A DNA stretch of 64,000 nucleotides, taken from contig NZ_FOPP01000004.1 of NCBI RefSeq assembly GCF_900113525.1, positions 372,001 to 436,000 of the forward strand, written 5' to 3'. Positions within the stretch are counted from its first letter, which is position 1, and each line of letters begins with the position of its first letter. The notes under the pieces are model-generated. The model was not told the DNA's origin. It ran no database searches and worked only from the letters and a program-made list of their open reading frames with translations. Positions 50,886 to 59,554 of this stretch are shown one piece after another. Source of the DNA: Pedobacter insulae. Lineage in GTDB: Bacteria; Bacteroidota; Bacteroidia; Sphingobacteriales; Sphingobacteriaceae. The position numbers and the translations under genes are program-made.

Positions 50886-52157
50886 ATGAGTAAAGTTTTT
50901 ACAATTACAGAAGGACTTGAGAATTTAGGCGCTCTGAGAACAGGCGGACAAGGTTCTGTATACAAAGGAAAACGAACCGGCACAATCTATACAGCCGTTA
51001 AATTAATTCCAACCCCAATTTCTGCGGAAGACCAAAACGATAAAAATTATAGGAATTTCAAAAACGAAGTAGCCAAACTTCAGAAAGTAAATGAAAATCC
51101 TAGTCCCAATGTAGTTAAGATCTTAAGCTCTGGCTTAACAGAAAGCGGTTCATTTCCATTTATAGAGATGGAGTTTATTGAGGGACCAGATCTGTGCGAA
51201 TTACTTAAACCCCCACATGCACCCATATTTACCATTAAAGAACTGGTTAAAGTTGCCGGGCAACTAGCAGCCGCCTTGGCACATTGTCATCAGGTAGGGG
51301 TTAAACATGGCGATATTAAAAGCAATAATGTAAAATATAACCATCATACCGGTAATTATGTACTGCTCGACTTTGGTTTGGCCATCATGACCGAGGAGCA
51401 ACGTAGAAGCAGTATAAGACACGCGGGAGCGATAGAATTCATGGCCCCTGAACAAAATTCAGGCGAAATGCTCACACAAACGGATGTGTATAGTTACGGA
51501 ATTATATTATATGAATTACTGGCCGGGCAAGTACCATTCCCCTTAAAAGGAAACAGCGATACAGCCAGGAACACCGTAATGGTGAGCCATATGGAAAATG
51601 AGCTGCCCGACATGCTCATGCTACGTAGAGCCAATTTACCCGACAGCTGGTCTAAAGAACAACAAGAGCAAGAAATGATGTTACCGCTTTGGTTGTTAGA
51701 TTTTATCAATACTTGTTTACAAAAAAATCCAGAGGCGCGCTTTAAGGACGGAATTGCGTTGCAAAATGCCTTTATCGCGGGAACGCTTTCGGCAACTCCT
51801 CCCGTACAAATTGAGAATGTTGTAGCAGAAGCACCTTCAACTGGCGTACGTTTGTCGACCTTTGTTTTTGCGTTGATGGTGGTAGCCTTGCTTGGTCTAT
51901 CTACCTATGCGGCCTACTTAACTTTTCTTAAACCCGCTCCAGACATCACAAACATCGAGCAGCATGCGAGGCAGCAACTCCTCGATAGCCTTGAAACGGT
52001 TAGACAAGATTCTATTGAGCAGGAGCAACAGGTAGCCATCCCGAAACCGGTCGCGATTGACACACCAATCAAAACACAGGAAAAAATCAAGAAAGACACG
52101 GTAGATACGGCAGAAAACTTAACCCCTGACACTTCTTTAAGTCCAGAGTCGATCTAA
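50886..52157 (+). CDS. Membrane-anchored Ser/Thr protein kinase (operon copy 1)
   Basis: The start at 50886 (MSKVFTI) is chosen over 50871 because it matches the start of the second kinase. The 423-residue protein has a complete kinase domain (about 13-300): glycine loop GGQGSVYKG, K39 in AVKLI, HGDIKSNN with D143, DFG in LLDFGLA, and MAPEQ. Gly replaces Arg before the catalytic Asp, so it is a non-RD kinase. One membrane helix (about 323-343) and an 80-residue acidic/Gln-rich external tail follow; no PASTA domain is seen. It heads an operon with a PP2C phosphatase, FHA proteins and a SEDS-PBP fusion. Confidence 0.88.
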   Translation: MSKVFTITEGLENLGALRTGGQGSVYKGKRTGTIYTAVKLIPTPISAEDQNDKNYRNFKNEVAKLQKVNENPSPNVVKILSSGLTESGSFPFIEMEFIEGPDLCELLKPPHAPIFTIKELVKVAGQLAAALAHCHQVGVKHGDIKSNNVKYNHHTGNYVLLDFGLAIMTEEQRRSSIRHAGAIEFMAPEQNSGEMLTQTDVYSYGIILYELLAGQVPFPLKGNSDTARNTVMVSHMENELPDMLMLRRANLPDSWSKEQQEQEMMLPLWLLDFINTCLQKNPEARFKDGIALQNAFIAGTLSATPPVQIENVVAEAPSTGVRLSTFVFALMVVALLGLSTYAAYLTFLKPAPDITNIEQHARQQLLDSLETVRQDSIEQEQQVAIPKPVAIDTPIKTQEKIKKDTVDTAENLTPDTSLSPESI

Positions 52158-52205
52158 ATCTATACGCAATGAAAAACCAATATAAAACCACAAGATCTCT
52201 CAATT

Positions 52206-53156
52206 ATGGAAGCAAAGACTAGTTTTTGGCAGCGCCTGGGCATTCAGGATTGGTTTTTAACAGATGAAACCAGAGGCATAAACGGCAAAACACCTGCGCT
52301 TACGCCGGAAGTAGTCTATAGCTATATCATTGAAAAATTTAAAAGCTCTATCAAAGAACTTTCTTTTGCCGACCGGGTAGTATTTTACCACGAATTTATT
52401 ATCAGCTTTAATGCGGAAGATTACCGCGAGTTCGTAGAAAATAAGCAAGGGATCTTTGGACTCATTGTGCAGGAAACAGTAAAGAAGTTTTACGAAATCT
52501 TAAAAGGCTATCGCATGGCGGGAAAAAGGGTAGAACCTTCTGGCAATAAGTGGGTATTCAGGTTGGTATCTCATCCAGATTATGTACGAGGTGATAAAGG
52601 TTTTATCGGTAAGCTATTGCCAGATAATAACACTAAATCAGAAAATCTTAGAGTAACTTTTATTCCTCGACAAACAGGCATTGCACAAACTTTTGATGTG
52701 AACAATGATATCTTAAAAGGCTTCACCTATTATAGCGATGGCTATATGGAAATTCCTTACGAAGAGGAACTGGAGTATGTGGAAGGTGGGATTAAGACTT
52801 CCAACAATACTTTGCTAGGCCGTCTAGAAACAATTGTGCCAGATAAGCAATTTTCTGGAAAAAAGATTGAATTTTTAATTAAAGATCAGGAGGTAATTGT
52901 ATCTGGCGCAGAGGAAAGTAGGGAAGAAACAAATATTTTTAAAATTCCTTCTGAATGGGTAAACTCACCACATTTGCAAATCCGCTTCAATAAGGCCGAT
53001 GGAAAATTTTATGTAGCGTCCTTTGGCGAGCTTACCACCCTAAATGAGATCCAGATAGAAAAAAGTAATGTTAACTCACCAGTTTGGACTGAGCTTCCTA
53101 TTAACTCAAGAATGTTATTGAACGGCATCGTGGGCCTTAACCTATTTAAATCTTAA
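52206..53156 (+). CDS. FhaA-like protein (N-terminal domain plus degenerate FHA)
   Basis: The 316-residue soluble protein has an N-terminal part (about 28-125) with FNAEDYREFVENKQGIFG, helical segments and a closing beta strand, resembling the DUF3662 N-terminal domain of FhaA. Its C-terminal part (about 200-316) has the beta pattern of an FHA domain (SPHLQIRFNKADGKFYVAS, then RMLLNGIVGLNLF) but lacks the usual GRxxS...SxxH signature, so phosphothreonine binding is doubtful. It stands between a kinase and a phosphatase gene. The family call is an inference from pattern and neighbours. Confidence 0.5.
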   Translation: MEAKTSFWQRLGIQDWFLTDETRGINGKTPALTPEVVYSYIIEKFKSSIKELSFADRVVFYHEFIISFNAEDYREFVENKQGIFGLIVQETVKKFYEILKGYRMAGKRVEPSGNKWVFRLVSHPDYVRGDKGFIGKLLPDNNTKSENLRVTFIPRQTGIAQTFDVNNDILKGFTYYSDGYMEIPYEEELEYVEGGIKTSNNTLLGRLETIVPDKQFSGKKIEFLIKDQEVIVSGAEESREETNIFKIPSEWVNSPHLQIRFNKADGKFYVASFGELTTLNEIQIEKSNVNSPVWTELPINSRMLLNGIVGLNLFKS

Positions 53157-53158
53157 GG

Positions 53159-53254
53159 ATGTCGCAGGCTTTATCTATAGGACTATTAATTATTGTGTTG
53201 CTACTACTTGCTACACATTTTAGAGATATTAAAAACTCGGGGAATAAAAAATGA
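53159..53254 (+). CDS. 31-residue single-helix membrane peptide
   Basis: An ATG two bases after the previous stop opens 31 codons (MSQALSIGLLIIVLLLLATH, then a basic hydrophilic tail). Its stop overlaps the ATG of the phosphatase gene (ATGA). The hydrophobic helix, charged end and tight coupling on both sides are strong signs of a real gene. It could be a small subunit of the cell-wall complex encoded downstream. No homologue is recognised. Confidence 0.65.
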   Translation: MSQALSIGLLIIVLLLLATHFRDIKNSGNKK

Positions 53255-54660
53255 CAACTCACTTTTTCGGACTCACAGATACTGGCAAAAGCCGGGGAAA
53301 TAATGAAGATAGTTTTGTTGCTGAAGAGAAAGGTGACAATCAATTAGTTTTAGCAGCTGTTATTGATGGTGTTGGAGGTTACCATGGCGGAGAAGTAGCT
53401 GCTGCTATAACAAAAGATGTATTTGCCAAGCAAGCTGTAAAGCCACGGTCTGCCATAATCACCAATATGATAGCGACGTTTCGAGCGGCAAATAAGGCGA
53501 TCTTAGACGGCAAAAGTTCAGAGCCTGAGCATGCAGAAATGGCTTGTGTAGCCACTTTGGTAGTTGCCGACATTGAAAATAATCAGTTTTATTATGCTCA
53601 TGTAGGTGATACTAGACTATACCTGTATCGTGACGGTTCATTAGTGAAGATCTCAAAAGACCATTCCTTTGTAGGTTTCTTAGAAGACTCTGGGCGTTTA
53701 GATGAAAATGCAGCAATGACCCATCCCAAACGCAATGAAATAAACAAGGCAATTGGTTTTAGCGATCAGATTGATACAGATGAAAGTTATATTGAAACGG
53801 GCCAATCGCCTTTTTTACCGGGCGATCTGCTTTTATTGTGTAGCGACGGTTTAACAGATATGGTCGATCGAGACGGAATTGTGAGTATGCTCAGCCAAGG
53901 CGATTCGCTCGAAATTAAGGCTTCGAACCTGGTAAATCTTGCTAACGAAAATGGGGGCAGGGACAATATCACCGTCGTCCTGGTCCAAAACCCTAAAAAA
54001 GCAAAAGAAATTACCCCTGCTAAATACGATTCCATTGTTACACCCGATCCTTTACCAGTAGAAAGGCCTATTGCTGAGTCTATTGAGCATAGCCCAAAAC
54101 CTTCTCGTACTAAACATTGGTATGGTTTTACTGCCCTTATTATCCTTTGTCTGATCTTACTGGCTTCTACCATTTTACTCTATCATAATAATCAACAGAA
54201 TTCCTCCGGCGACGTTGCCCACATTGACACTATAAAACCTCAGCGAAATAGTCAGGAGCAGCTGTTGCAGGATGCTTTTAACCATACTAAAGGCGACACC
54301 TTGGTGTTATCTGATAGTATCTTCAAAAGTCCCATCCTCATTTCTGATACGTTGCACATTAACCGGGACTCGTTGTTCATTATAGCTAAGGGGATGATAC
54401 TTCAGGCAGATACCAATTATAGTGGCGCAGCAATAGTGATAAATGGACAGCATAAAGTTATTGGTTTTGATAGCTTAAATTTCAACGGATTTGCAACGGC
54501 GATTTCCTTAAGTAATACAAGGGTGTTATTGAAAGGAGTAAGCTTCATAAACTGTAAAATTCCCGTTCAAAATAACTATTCCTTTGCAAACCAAGTTCCC
54601 GTTACGGTACAAATACCATTTACAACAACCCTTCCTAATCGTCCCAAAAACCTTAACTAA
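53251..54660 (+). CDS. PP2C-family Ser/Thr phosphatase with membrane helix and external domain
   Basis: The 469-residue protein has a PP2C catalytic domain (about 1-245) with RGNNEDSF (E19, D20), DGVGG (D39), GDTRLYLY, SDGLTDMV and GGRDN, all metal-binding motifs intact. One membrane helix (about 292-312) follows, then a 150-residue external part with a repetitive beta pattern (INRDSLFIIAKG, INGQHKVIGFDSLNFNG, SNTRVLLKGVSF), like a short beta-helix. It should reverse the action of the two kinases. The layout recalls PstP of Actinobacteria, whose external tail differs. Its stop overlaps the next ATG by one base. Confidence 0.88.
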   Translation: MTTHFFGLTDTGKSRGNNEDSFVAEEKGDNQLVLAAVIDGVGGYHGGEVAAAITKDVFAKQAVKPRSAIITNMIATFRAANKAILDGKSSEPEHAEMACVATLVVADIENNQFYYAHVGDTRLYLYRDGSLVKISKDHSFVGFLEDSGRLDENAAMTHPKRNEINKAIGFSDQIDTDESYIETGQSPFLPGDLLLLCSDGLTDMVDRDGIVSMLSQGDSLEIKASNLVNLANENGGRDNITVVLVQNPKKAKEITPAKYDSIVTPDPLPVERPIAESIEHSPKPSRTKHWYGFTALIILCLILLASTILLYHNNQQNSSGDVAHIDTIKPQRNSQEQLLQDAFNHTKGDTLVLSDSIFKSPILISDTLHINRDSLFIIAKGMILQADTNYSGAAIVINGQHKVIGFDSLNFNGFATAISLSNTRVLLKGVSFINCKIPVQNNYSFANQVPVTVQIPFTTTLPNRPKNLN

Positions 54661-57600
54661 TGATGAGTAGGAACACTGAACGGATATTTTTATTGACGAT
54701 TTCGATTGTCCTCTTCCTTTTCTTTTACAGACTTTATACTGTAATCCAGACCAGGTTTGCTGAAGTTGAACGGCGGTTGCAAGACGGTACAATGGTAAAC
54801 ATGAATGCTGAAAATCCTGCTGCGCAGCTTAGTAAGCTATTAAAGAAGGGCTATTATTTTGAAGATCCGAGGGATATCGAACTCATAAAAACTACTGTTG
54901 CGAAAGCGCTAAAAAGCAATGCTGCGTTAGACAATGTAGGGGAGCTGAACAAAAGAAACTACTATGTGCTTGCACTGGATGCAGAAAGAAAAGGAGGTAA
55001 GTCCTTTAAAGCAAGAGTGGCGGCATCTAAGGCAATGCTCGGCTATACAGGCGAAGATTCGCTAAAGTTTGAGCAAGAACGAACCCAGCCGCCTGCGTAC
55101 AGCGCAACTGTTGAGCTAGGTTTGGGTGATTATGCAATGAACGGAATCATTTATGTCAAAGAAAATCCGCAACAAGGGGTGCTTGTGAGATTGGAGATGA
55201 TCGTACCTCAAGACAGTTTATATTCGGAAGAGCTCGCCGAAGATAGAGTACGCTTAACCGAAAAATCTTTAAGCTTTAAAAAAGTGTTCATCAAAGATAC
55301 CTTGGGGAAAAAAAAACTCGAACAGCTTACAGCCTATGCTCGCACAGATGCCAATGGGAGGTTTAGTTTTACACAGCTTCCAAATAAAAAGGTTTTTAAG
55401 GTATTACCGCTTAAGCCTGGCTTTCAATTCGGGACTTCAAAAGGTGTTCAAAGCTTGGAAAGCGACCAATCTTTTGTGTTTTATCAAAATCCCCATACAA
55501 TCAGGCTCTTTTCTACGCGAGACTTCAATATCCTGAAAAAAGAGAAATCAATGATCGTTCGTACCCCAGGAACATTTAATTATTCGTTTTTAGTAATATG
55601 CGGTTGCTTTATCGGGTCTTTTTTATTGATCCACCTCATCTTGTCCTGGAAGTTTAAAGAGGTAGATCAAATGATCCTACCTGTAATCATGTTGCTTACT
55701 GGTATTTCATTCCTTACATTGTTAAGCTTGCAAGACCCCTTGCGCGATCGCTTCTTAGCAAAAGACTCAATCATCTATCTCTTAATAGGATTGGGAGGTA
55801 TGTTGCTTGTCTTAACCCTTCAAATGCGGCGTTTTAATACAGACCATTGGATTTATCGACTGATTCTTTTCAAGAACCTGCGTTCGGCAGCAAACGGCTG
55901 GCCGTGGATTGTTTTAGCGATTGGTCTGCTTTCGCTAACGGTGCTTTTTGGGACTGGTCCGGAAGGAAGCGGGGTAAAGGTAAATCTCTTTGGCTTTCAA
56001 CCGAGTGAAGTAGTTAAATACCTGGTGATTTTTTTCCTCGCTGGATTTTTTGCCGTCAATGAAAAATTGATTAGTGAATATACCAGCTGGAATAAAAGAT
56101 GGTCATTCTTCTATATCGCACTAATAGCTATTTTGCTCACGCTGATGCTGTTCCTTATTTTGGGTGATCTTGGTCCAGCTATGGTTGTTTGTTTTACCTT
56201 TATTACCCTGTTCTCCTTTTCTAGGGGCGACTTCGGCTTTATGGCAGCTGCCGTGATACTCTTTGTTTTGGTGTCCTGGTTTTTAGATAATGTTTGGCTT
56301 GCCGTAGGTGTCACAATATTGTTAGTAAGTTTGTTAATGTTGTTTCAGCGTAAACAGTTAAGTGAATCGGCAATTATGGTGCTAGTCATAATGGCAGGTT
56401 TTCTAACAATAGATCAAATTCCGTATTTAGATAAAGTGTTCCCAGGACCTGTGCAACGTCTGGGCGATCGAAAGGCCATTTGGCAAGATGCCTGGAACAA
56501 TGAGGTGTTTGGCGGCGACCAAGTAGCGAATGGTTTATGGGCAATGTCTACAGGCGGTGTTGCTGGACAAGGTGTTGGGGAAGGTTTTTCGAAAACTATT
56601 CCGGAACCGCATACCGACATGATTTTGCCCGCTATAGGAGAAGAATTTGGTTTAACGGCAATGTTGGCAATTTTCTTAATGTTCCTACTATATCTTCATC
56701 GATCTATCATTATCGGTCGAAGAACGGGTTCTCCATTTTTATTTTATTTATGCGCTGGAATTGGAATTTCAACCTTTGTGCAATTTTTACTCATTGCGGG
56801 TGGCTCTACAGGTGCATTGCCCTTATCCGGTGTTTCTTTACCCTTCCAAAGTTACGGAGGTTCATCCTTGGTATTGAACTGTGTAGCTGCCGGATTTATG
56901 TTGGCTGCTTCTCGAGTTCGAGGAACGGCTTTACAGATGGACTATATGGCTAAACAGCAGGATAAAAACCTTGTTCCAGCATTAACTGCAGCCTGTTTAG
57001 GTGTGGTATTATTAGGCATAAATGTTGGCAGCTATGTTGTCAATAATCAAAAATGGGTAGTTAACCCATCCTTAGTTGCCGATCGCGGAGGAGCTAGGAT
57101 GTTCAGTTATAATCCGCGGATTGCGATATTGATGAACAGACTCGGTGCAGGTTCTATGCACGACAGGAATGGAGTACTGTTAGCCACCAGCAATGCCGAT
57201 AGTGTAAAAGCACAAAGATTTAAGTTAATAGGAGCAGGCATCGACTCTTTTAATCTGGACTCAGCAGTGCATCAAAGATTAGATCGATTTTATCCGTTTG
57301 AAGAACAAATGTTTTTTTGGGTGGGCGATGCAAACTCAGGGGTATTTAACGGAAGTGTAAACGGGTATTTCGCGGAATATGAACATGCCGCCGAACTAAG
57401 GGGGTTTGAACTCCCAACTAAAACTTATCATGTTAAAGCAAGCAGCTATCGAGAAAATAAGTTTTTAGCACGGGGAGTGAAAGAAATGACAGTTGTAAAA
57501 CGTGATTATAGCGCTTTGGCACCTTTGTTATTAGCGGGAATAACAAGCAATAAGGTCGAAGATTTTAAATTGAAAAATAGAGATGTACAGTTGACCATGG

Positions 57601-58757
57601 ACGCTGGCCTTCAAACAAAAATTCAAAAATCGATGGCCTTGGATACTTCTTTAAATGATAATCGCGTTTCTGTAGTAGTGATGGAATCAAGTTCTGGAGA
57701 TGTATTAGCATCTGCGGTTTATCCGCTGCCACCTATTCGAGATTGGGAGAAGTTAACCATGACCTATACTGAACAAAACCAGTTATCATCATGGATGACG
57801 ACTTCCGACTTGGGATTTACCCATTTCACTCAGCCGGGATCAACAGCGAAGTTGGCTACTGCGATTGCCTCCTTCAATAAGTTAGGTTTAGCTGCTGCTG
57901 ATAGGAAATTTAATGTGGCTTCCTGGGAAAGGATCAGAACCAAAGGTATCGAGCCAGACGAAACCGGGGTGATTAATTTGGAAAGAGCCGTTTCCAAATC
58001 AAACAACGTATACTTTATTAAGCTGGCTAACGAAGAACAGTTACAAGAACAAATGGGCGATGTATATCTTAAAACCGGAATGTTTTTACACGGTGTTGGC
58101 GGTTATTATTATACGAAACCCAGCGAAGATCATAAACAGGTAGAAAAATGGAAGGAACTTTGGCGCAGAACCGAATTTAACACAAAGCCTAAATACAACC
58201 CCAACAATATCAGAAAAACCCGGGCAAAAGGTATTTCTGGAATGTCTTGGGGACAAGGAGAATTAATTGCAAGTCCTGCAGCGGTAGCCAGAATGGTGAT
58301 GGGAATTGCTAATCATGGTGAGATAATCACCAATCGTTTTATGCTAAAGGCCGGAGATCATGTTCAAGCCGTTAAATCTGGCACTAAATTAACAAACGAC
58401 CCTCAATACGCTGAATTAATGAGAAAGTATATGATTAAGCAAAGTGAATTAAAAACCGGAATATTAGGAATTGCTGTAGCTGGAAAAACGGGTACGCCAG
58501 AAAGGATATGGAAGAAAGAACAGATAAACGATGGTTGGTATGTCTTTTTTGCTCCAAAACCAAACGGAAATGGAAATGTGGTTGTTTGTATACGTATCGA
58601 GGTCACAAAGGGCTCTTCTGATGCAGTTCGTCTCGCAGGAAGACATGTTATACCTTTCTTACTTAAAGGAGGTTATATTAAAAGTATAACGCCTCCAGCA
58701 CGTGTAATTGCGCCAAAGCCCATAGACAGTTTAGTGGAACAAAACCAAATACAATAG
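54660..58757 (+). CDS. SEDS glycosyltransferase (RodA/FtsW-like) fused to class B penicillin-binding protein
   Basis: The 1365-residue protein has an N-terminal helix (about 7-26) and an external region with a Cna-B-like part (about 125-270). A SEDS domain of about ten helices follows (about 300-770), with FGFQPSEVVKYL, PHTDMILPAIGEEFG (key Asp D653) and LPFQSYGGSSL. After one more helix (about 775-800) comes a class B transpeptidase domain (about 810-1330) with active-site S1061-T-A-K1064, S1114-N-N1116 and K1276-T-G-T. RodA and PbpA are normally separate partners that polymerise and cross-link peptidoglycan; here one chain carries both. All catalytic motifs are present, so the fusion looks functional. 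Confidence 0.92.
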   Translation: MMSRNTERIFLLTISIVLFLFFYRLYTVIQTRFAEVERRLQDGTMVNMNAENPAAQLSKLLKKGYYFEDPRDIELIKTTVAKALKSNAALDNVGELNKRNYYVLALDAERKGGKSFKARVAASKAMLGYTGEDSLKFEQERTQPPAYSATVELGLGDYAMNGIIYVKENPQQGVLVRLEMIVPQDSLYSEELAEDRVRLTEKSLSFKKVFIKDTLGKKKLEQLTAYARTDANGRFSFTQLPNKKVFKVLPLKPGFQFGTSKGVQSLESDQSFVFYQNPHTIRLFSTRDFNILKKEKSMIVRTPGTFNYSFLVICGCFIGSFLLIHLILSWKFKEVDQMILPVIMLLTGISFLTLLSLQDPLRDRFLAKDSIIYLLIGLGGMLLVLTLQMRRFNTDHWIYRLILFKNLRSAANGWPWIVLAIGLLSLTVLFGTGPEGSGVKVNLFGFQPSEVVKYLVIFFLAGFFAVNEKLISEYTSWNKRWSFFYIALIAILLTLMLFLILGDLGPAMVVCFTFITLFSFSRGDFGFMAAAVILFVLVSWFLDNVWLAVGVTILLVSLLMLFQRKQLSESAIMVLVIMAGFLTIDQIPYLDKVFPGPVQRLGDRKAIWQDAWNNEVFGGDQVANGLWAMSTGGVAGQGVGEGFSKTIPEPHTDMILPAIGEEFGLTAMLAIFLMFLLYLHRSIIIGRRTGSPFLFYLCAGIGISTFVQFLLIAGGSTGALPLSGVSLPFQSYGGSSLVLNCVAAGFMLAASRVRGTALQMDYMAKQQDKNLVPALTAACLGVVLLGINVGSYVVNNQKWVVNPSLVADRGGARMFSYNPRIAILMNRLGAGSMHDRNGVLLATSNADSVKAQRFKLIGAGIDSFNLDSAVHQRLDRFYPFEEQMFFWVGDANSGVFNGSVNGYFAEYEHAAELRGFELPTKTYHVKASSYRENKFLARGVKEMTVVKRDYSALAPLLLAGITSNKVEDFKLKNRDVQLTMDAGLQTKIQKSMALDTSLNDNRVSVVVMESSSGDVLASAVYPLPPIRDWEKLTMTYTEQNQLSSWMTTSDLGFTHFTQPGSTAKLATAIASFNKLGLAAADRKFNVASWERIRTKGIEPDETGVINLERAVSKSNNVYFIKLANEEQLQEQMGDVYLKTGMFLHGVGGYYYTKPSEDHKQVEKWKELWRRTEFNTKPKYNPNNIRKTRAKGISGMSWGQGELIASPAAVARMVMGIANHGEIITNRFMLKAGDHVQAVKSGTKLTNDPQYAELMRKYMIKQSELKTGILGIAVAGKTGTPERIWKKEQINDGWYVFFAPKPNGNGNVVVCIRIEVTKGSSDAVRLAGRHVIPFLLKGGYIKSITPPARVIAPKPIDSLVEQNQIQ

Positions 58758-58765
58758 TATAGCAT

Positions 58766-59554
58766 ATGATATTTAACCTATTTAAAAGTGGAAATGAAGA
58801 AAAACCTACCGATGTTAAAGGCATTAGGCATGGCCTACTCCAGTTTATTAAGCAAGAACTCCAAAAGGCAGAAGGCGGAGAAGGCGCTCATATTAAAGGT
58901 TTAAGTATTTATTTGAATTGCGACCCGGCACAAAGACACGTGTATGAAGCTGCAGTATATTTGGATGATCAGGAAAAGCTGCAACAGGAAATTCAAAAAA
59001 TCAGCGATGACTATGCTTTAGACTTACCGCCAAATTGGACATTGAGCATCAGTTTTGAAGAACCTTTTCCGGAAGAGTCTATCGCTTTCGAGGAGCTTAA
59101 TGCAGCTTTGTTTGTTAAGACTAGTAAACATTATATTAAGCAGCAGATAAAAGCTTATATAAAAGCCCTAAGCGGCGAAACACACCAGCCTTTTTATGAG
59201 TTAGACTCTGAATGTGGCAAGTACAATATTGGCCGTGATGAGAAAGCGCAGTCAGACGAAGGCTATTTCCGTACCAATCACATTGCTTTCCCATCATCAA
59301 GTAGCAATGAGAGCAATAAATATATCAGTCGTCAGCATGCCCACCTGGAATACAATCCCGATACGTTACAGTTTTTAATCTTCGCTGATGAAGGAGGTGT
59401 TCCTCCCCGTAACAAAGTTAAGGTACTTTCGGCCAAGACAGAGGAAGTAATTAAACTGCATTCTACGCACATTGGACATGAACTATCAGCAGGAGATCAA
59501 ATCATTTTAGGCGAATCAGTTGTTTTAGAATTTAGTTACAAACCATATGAGTAA
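58766..59554 (+). CDS. FHA-domain protein
   Basis: The 262-residue soluble protein has an N-terminal alpha/beta region (about 15-125, ending in an SISFEEPFP strand) and a C-terminal FHA domain (about 145-258) with the signature YNIGRD, then NKYISRQHAHLEYN, then DEGGVPPRNKVKVL. The Arg, Ser and His of the phosphothreonine site are present. FHA domains bind phosphothreonine, so it should read marks placed by the neighbouring kinases. It starts eight bases after the fusion gene and overlaps kinase 2 by eight bases. Confidence 0.85.
   Translation: MIFNLFKSGNEEKPTDVKGIRHGLLQFIKQELQKAEGGEGAHIKGLSIYLNCDPAQRHVYEAAVYLDDQEKLQQEIQKISDDYALDLPPNWTLSISFEEPFPEESIAFEELNAALFVKTSKHYIKQQIKAYIKALSGETHQPFYELDSECGKYNIGRDEKAQSDEGYFRTNHIAFPSSSSNESNKYISRQHAHLEYNPDTLQFLIFADEGGVPPRNKVKVLSAKTEEVIKLHSTHIGHELSAGDQIILGESVVLEFSYKPYE

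Noticed and set aside
54660..58757. Two separate genes merged by a missed stop
   Set aside because: The frame is continuous, with a linking membrane helix that serves as the transpeptidase anchor, and no internal start with a clear gene boundary was seen.
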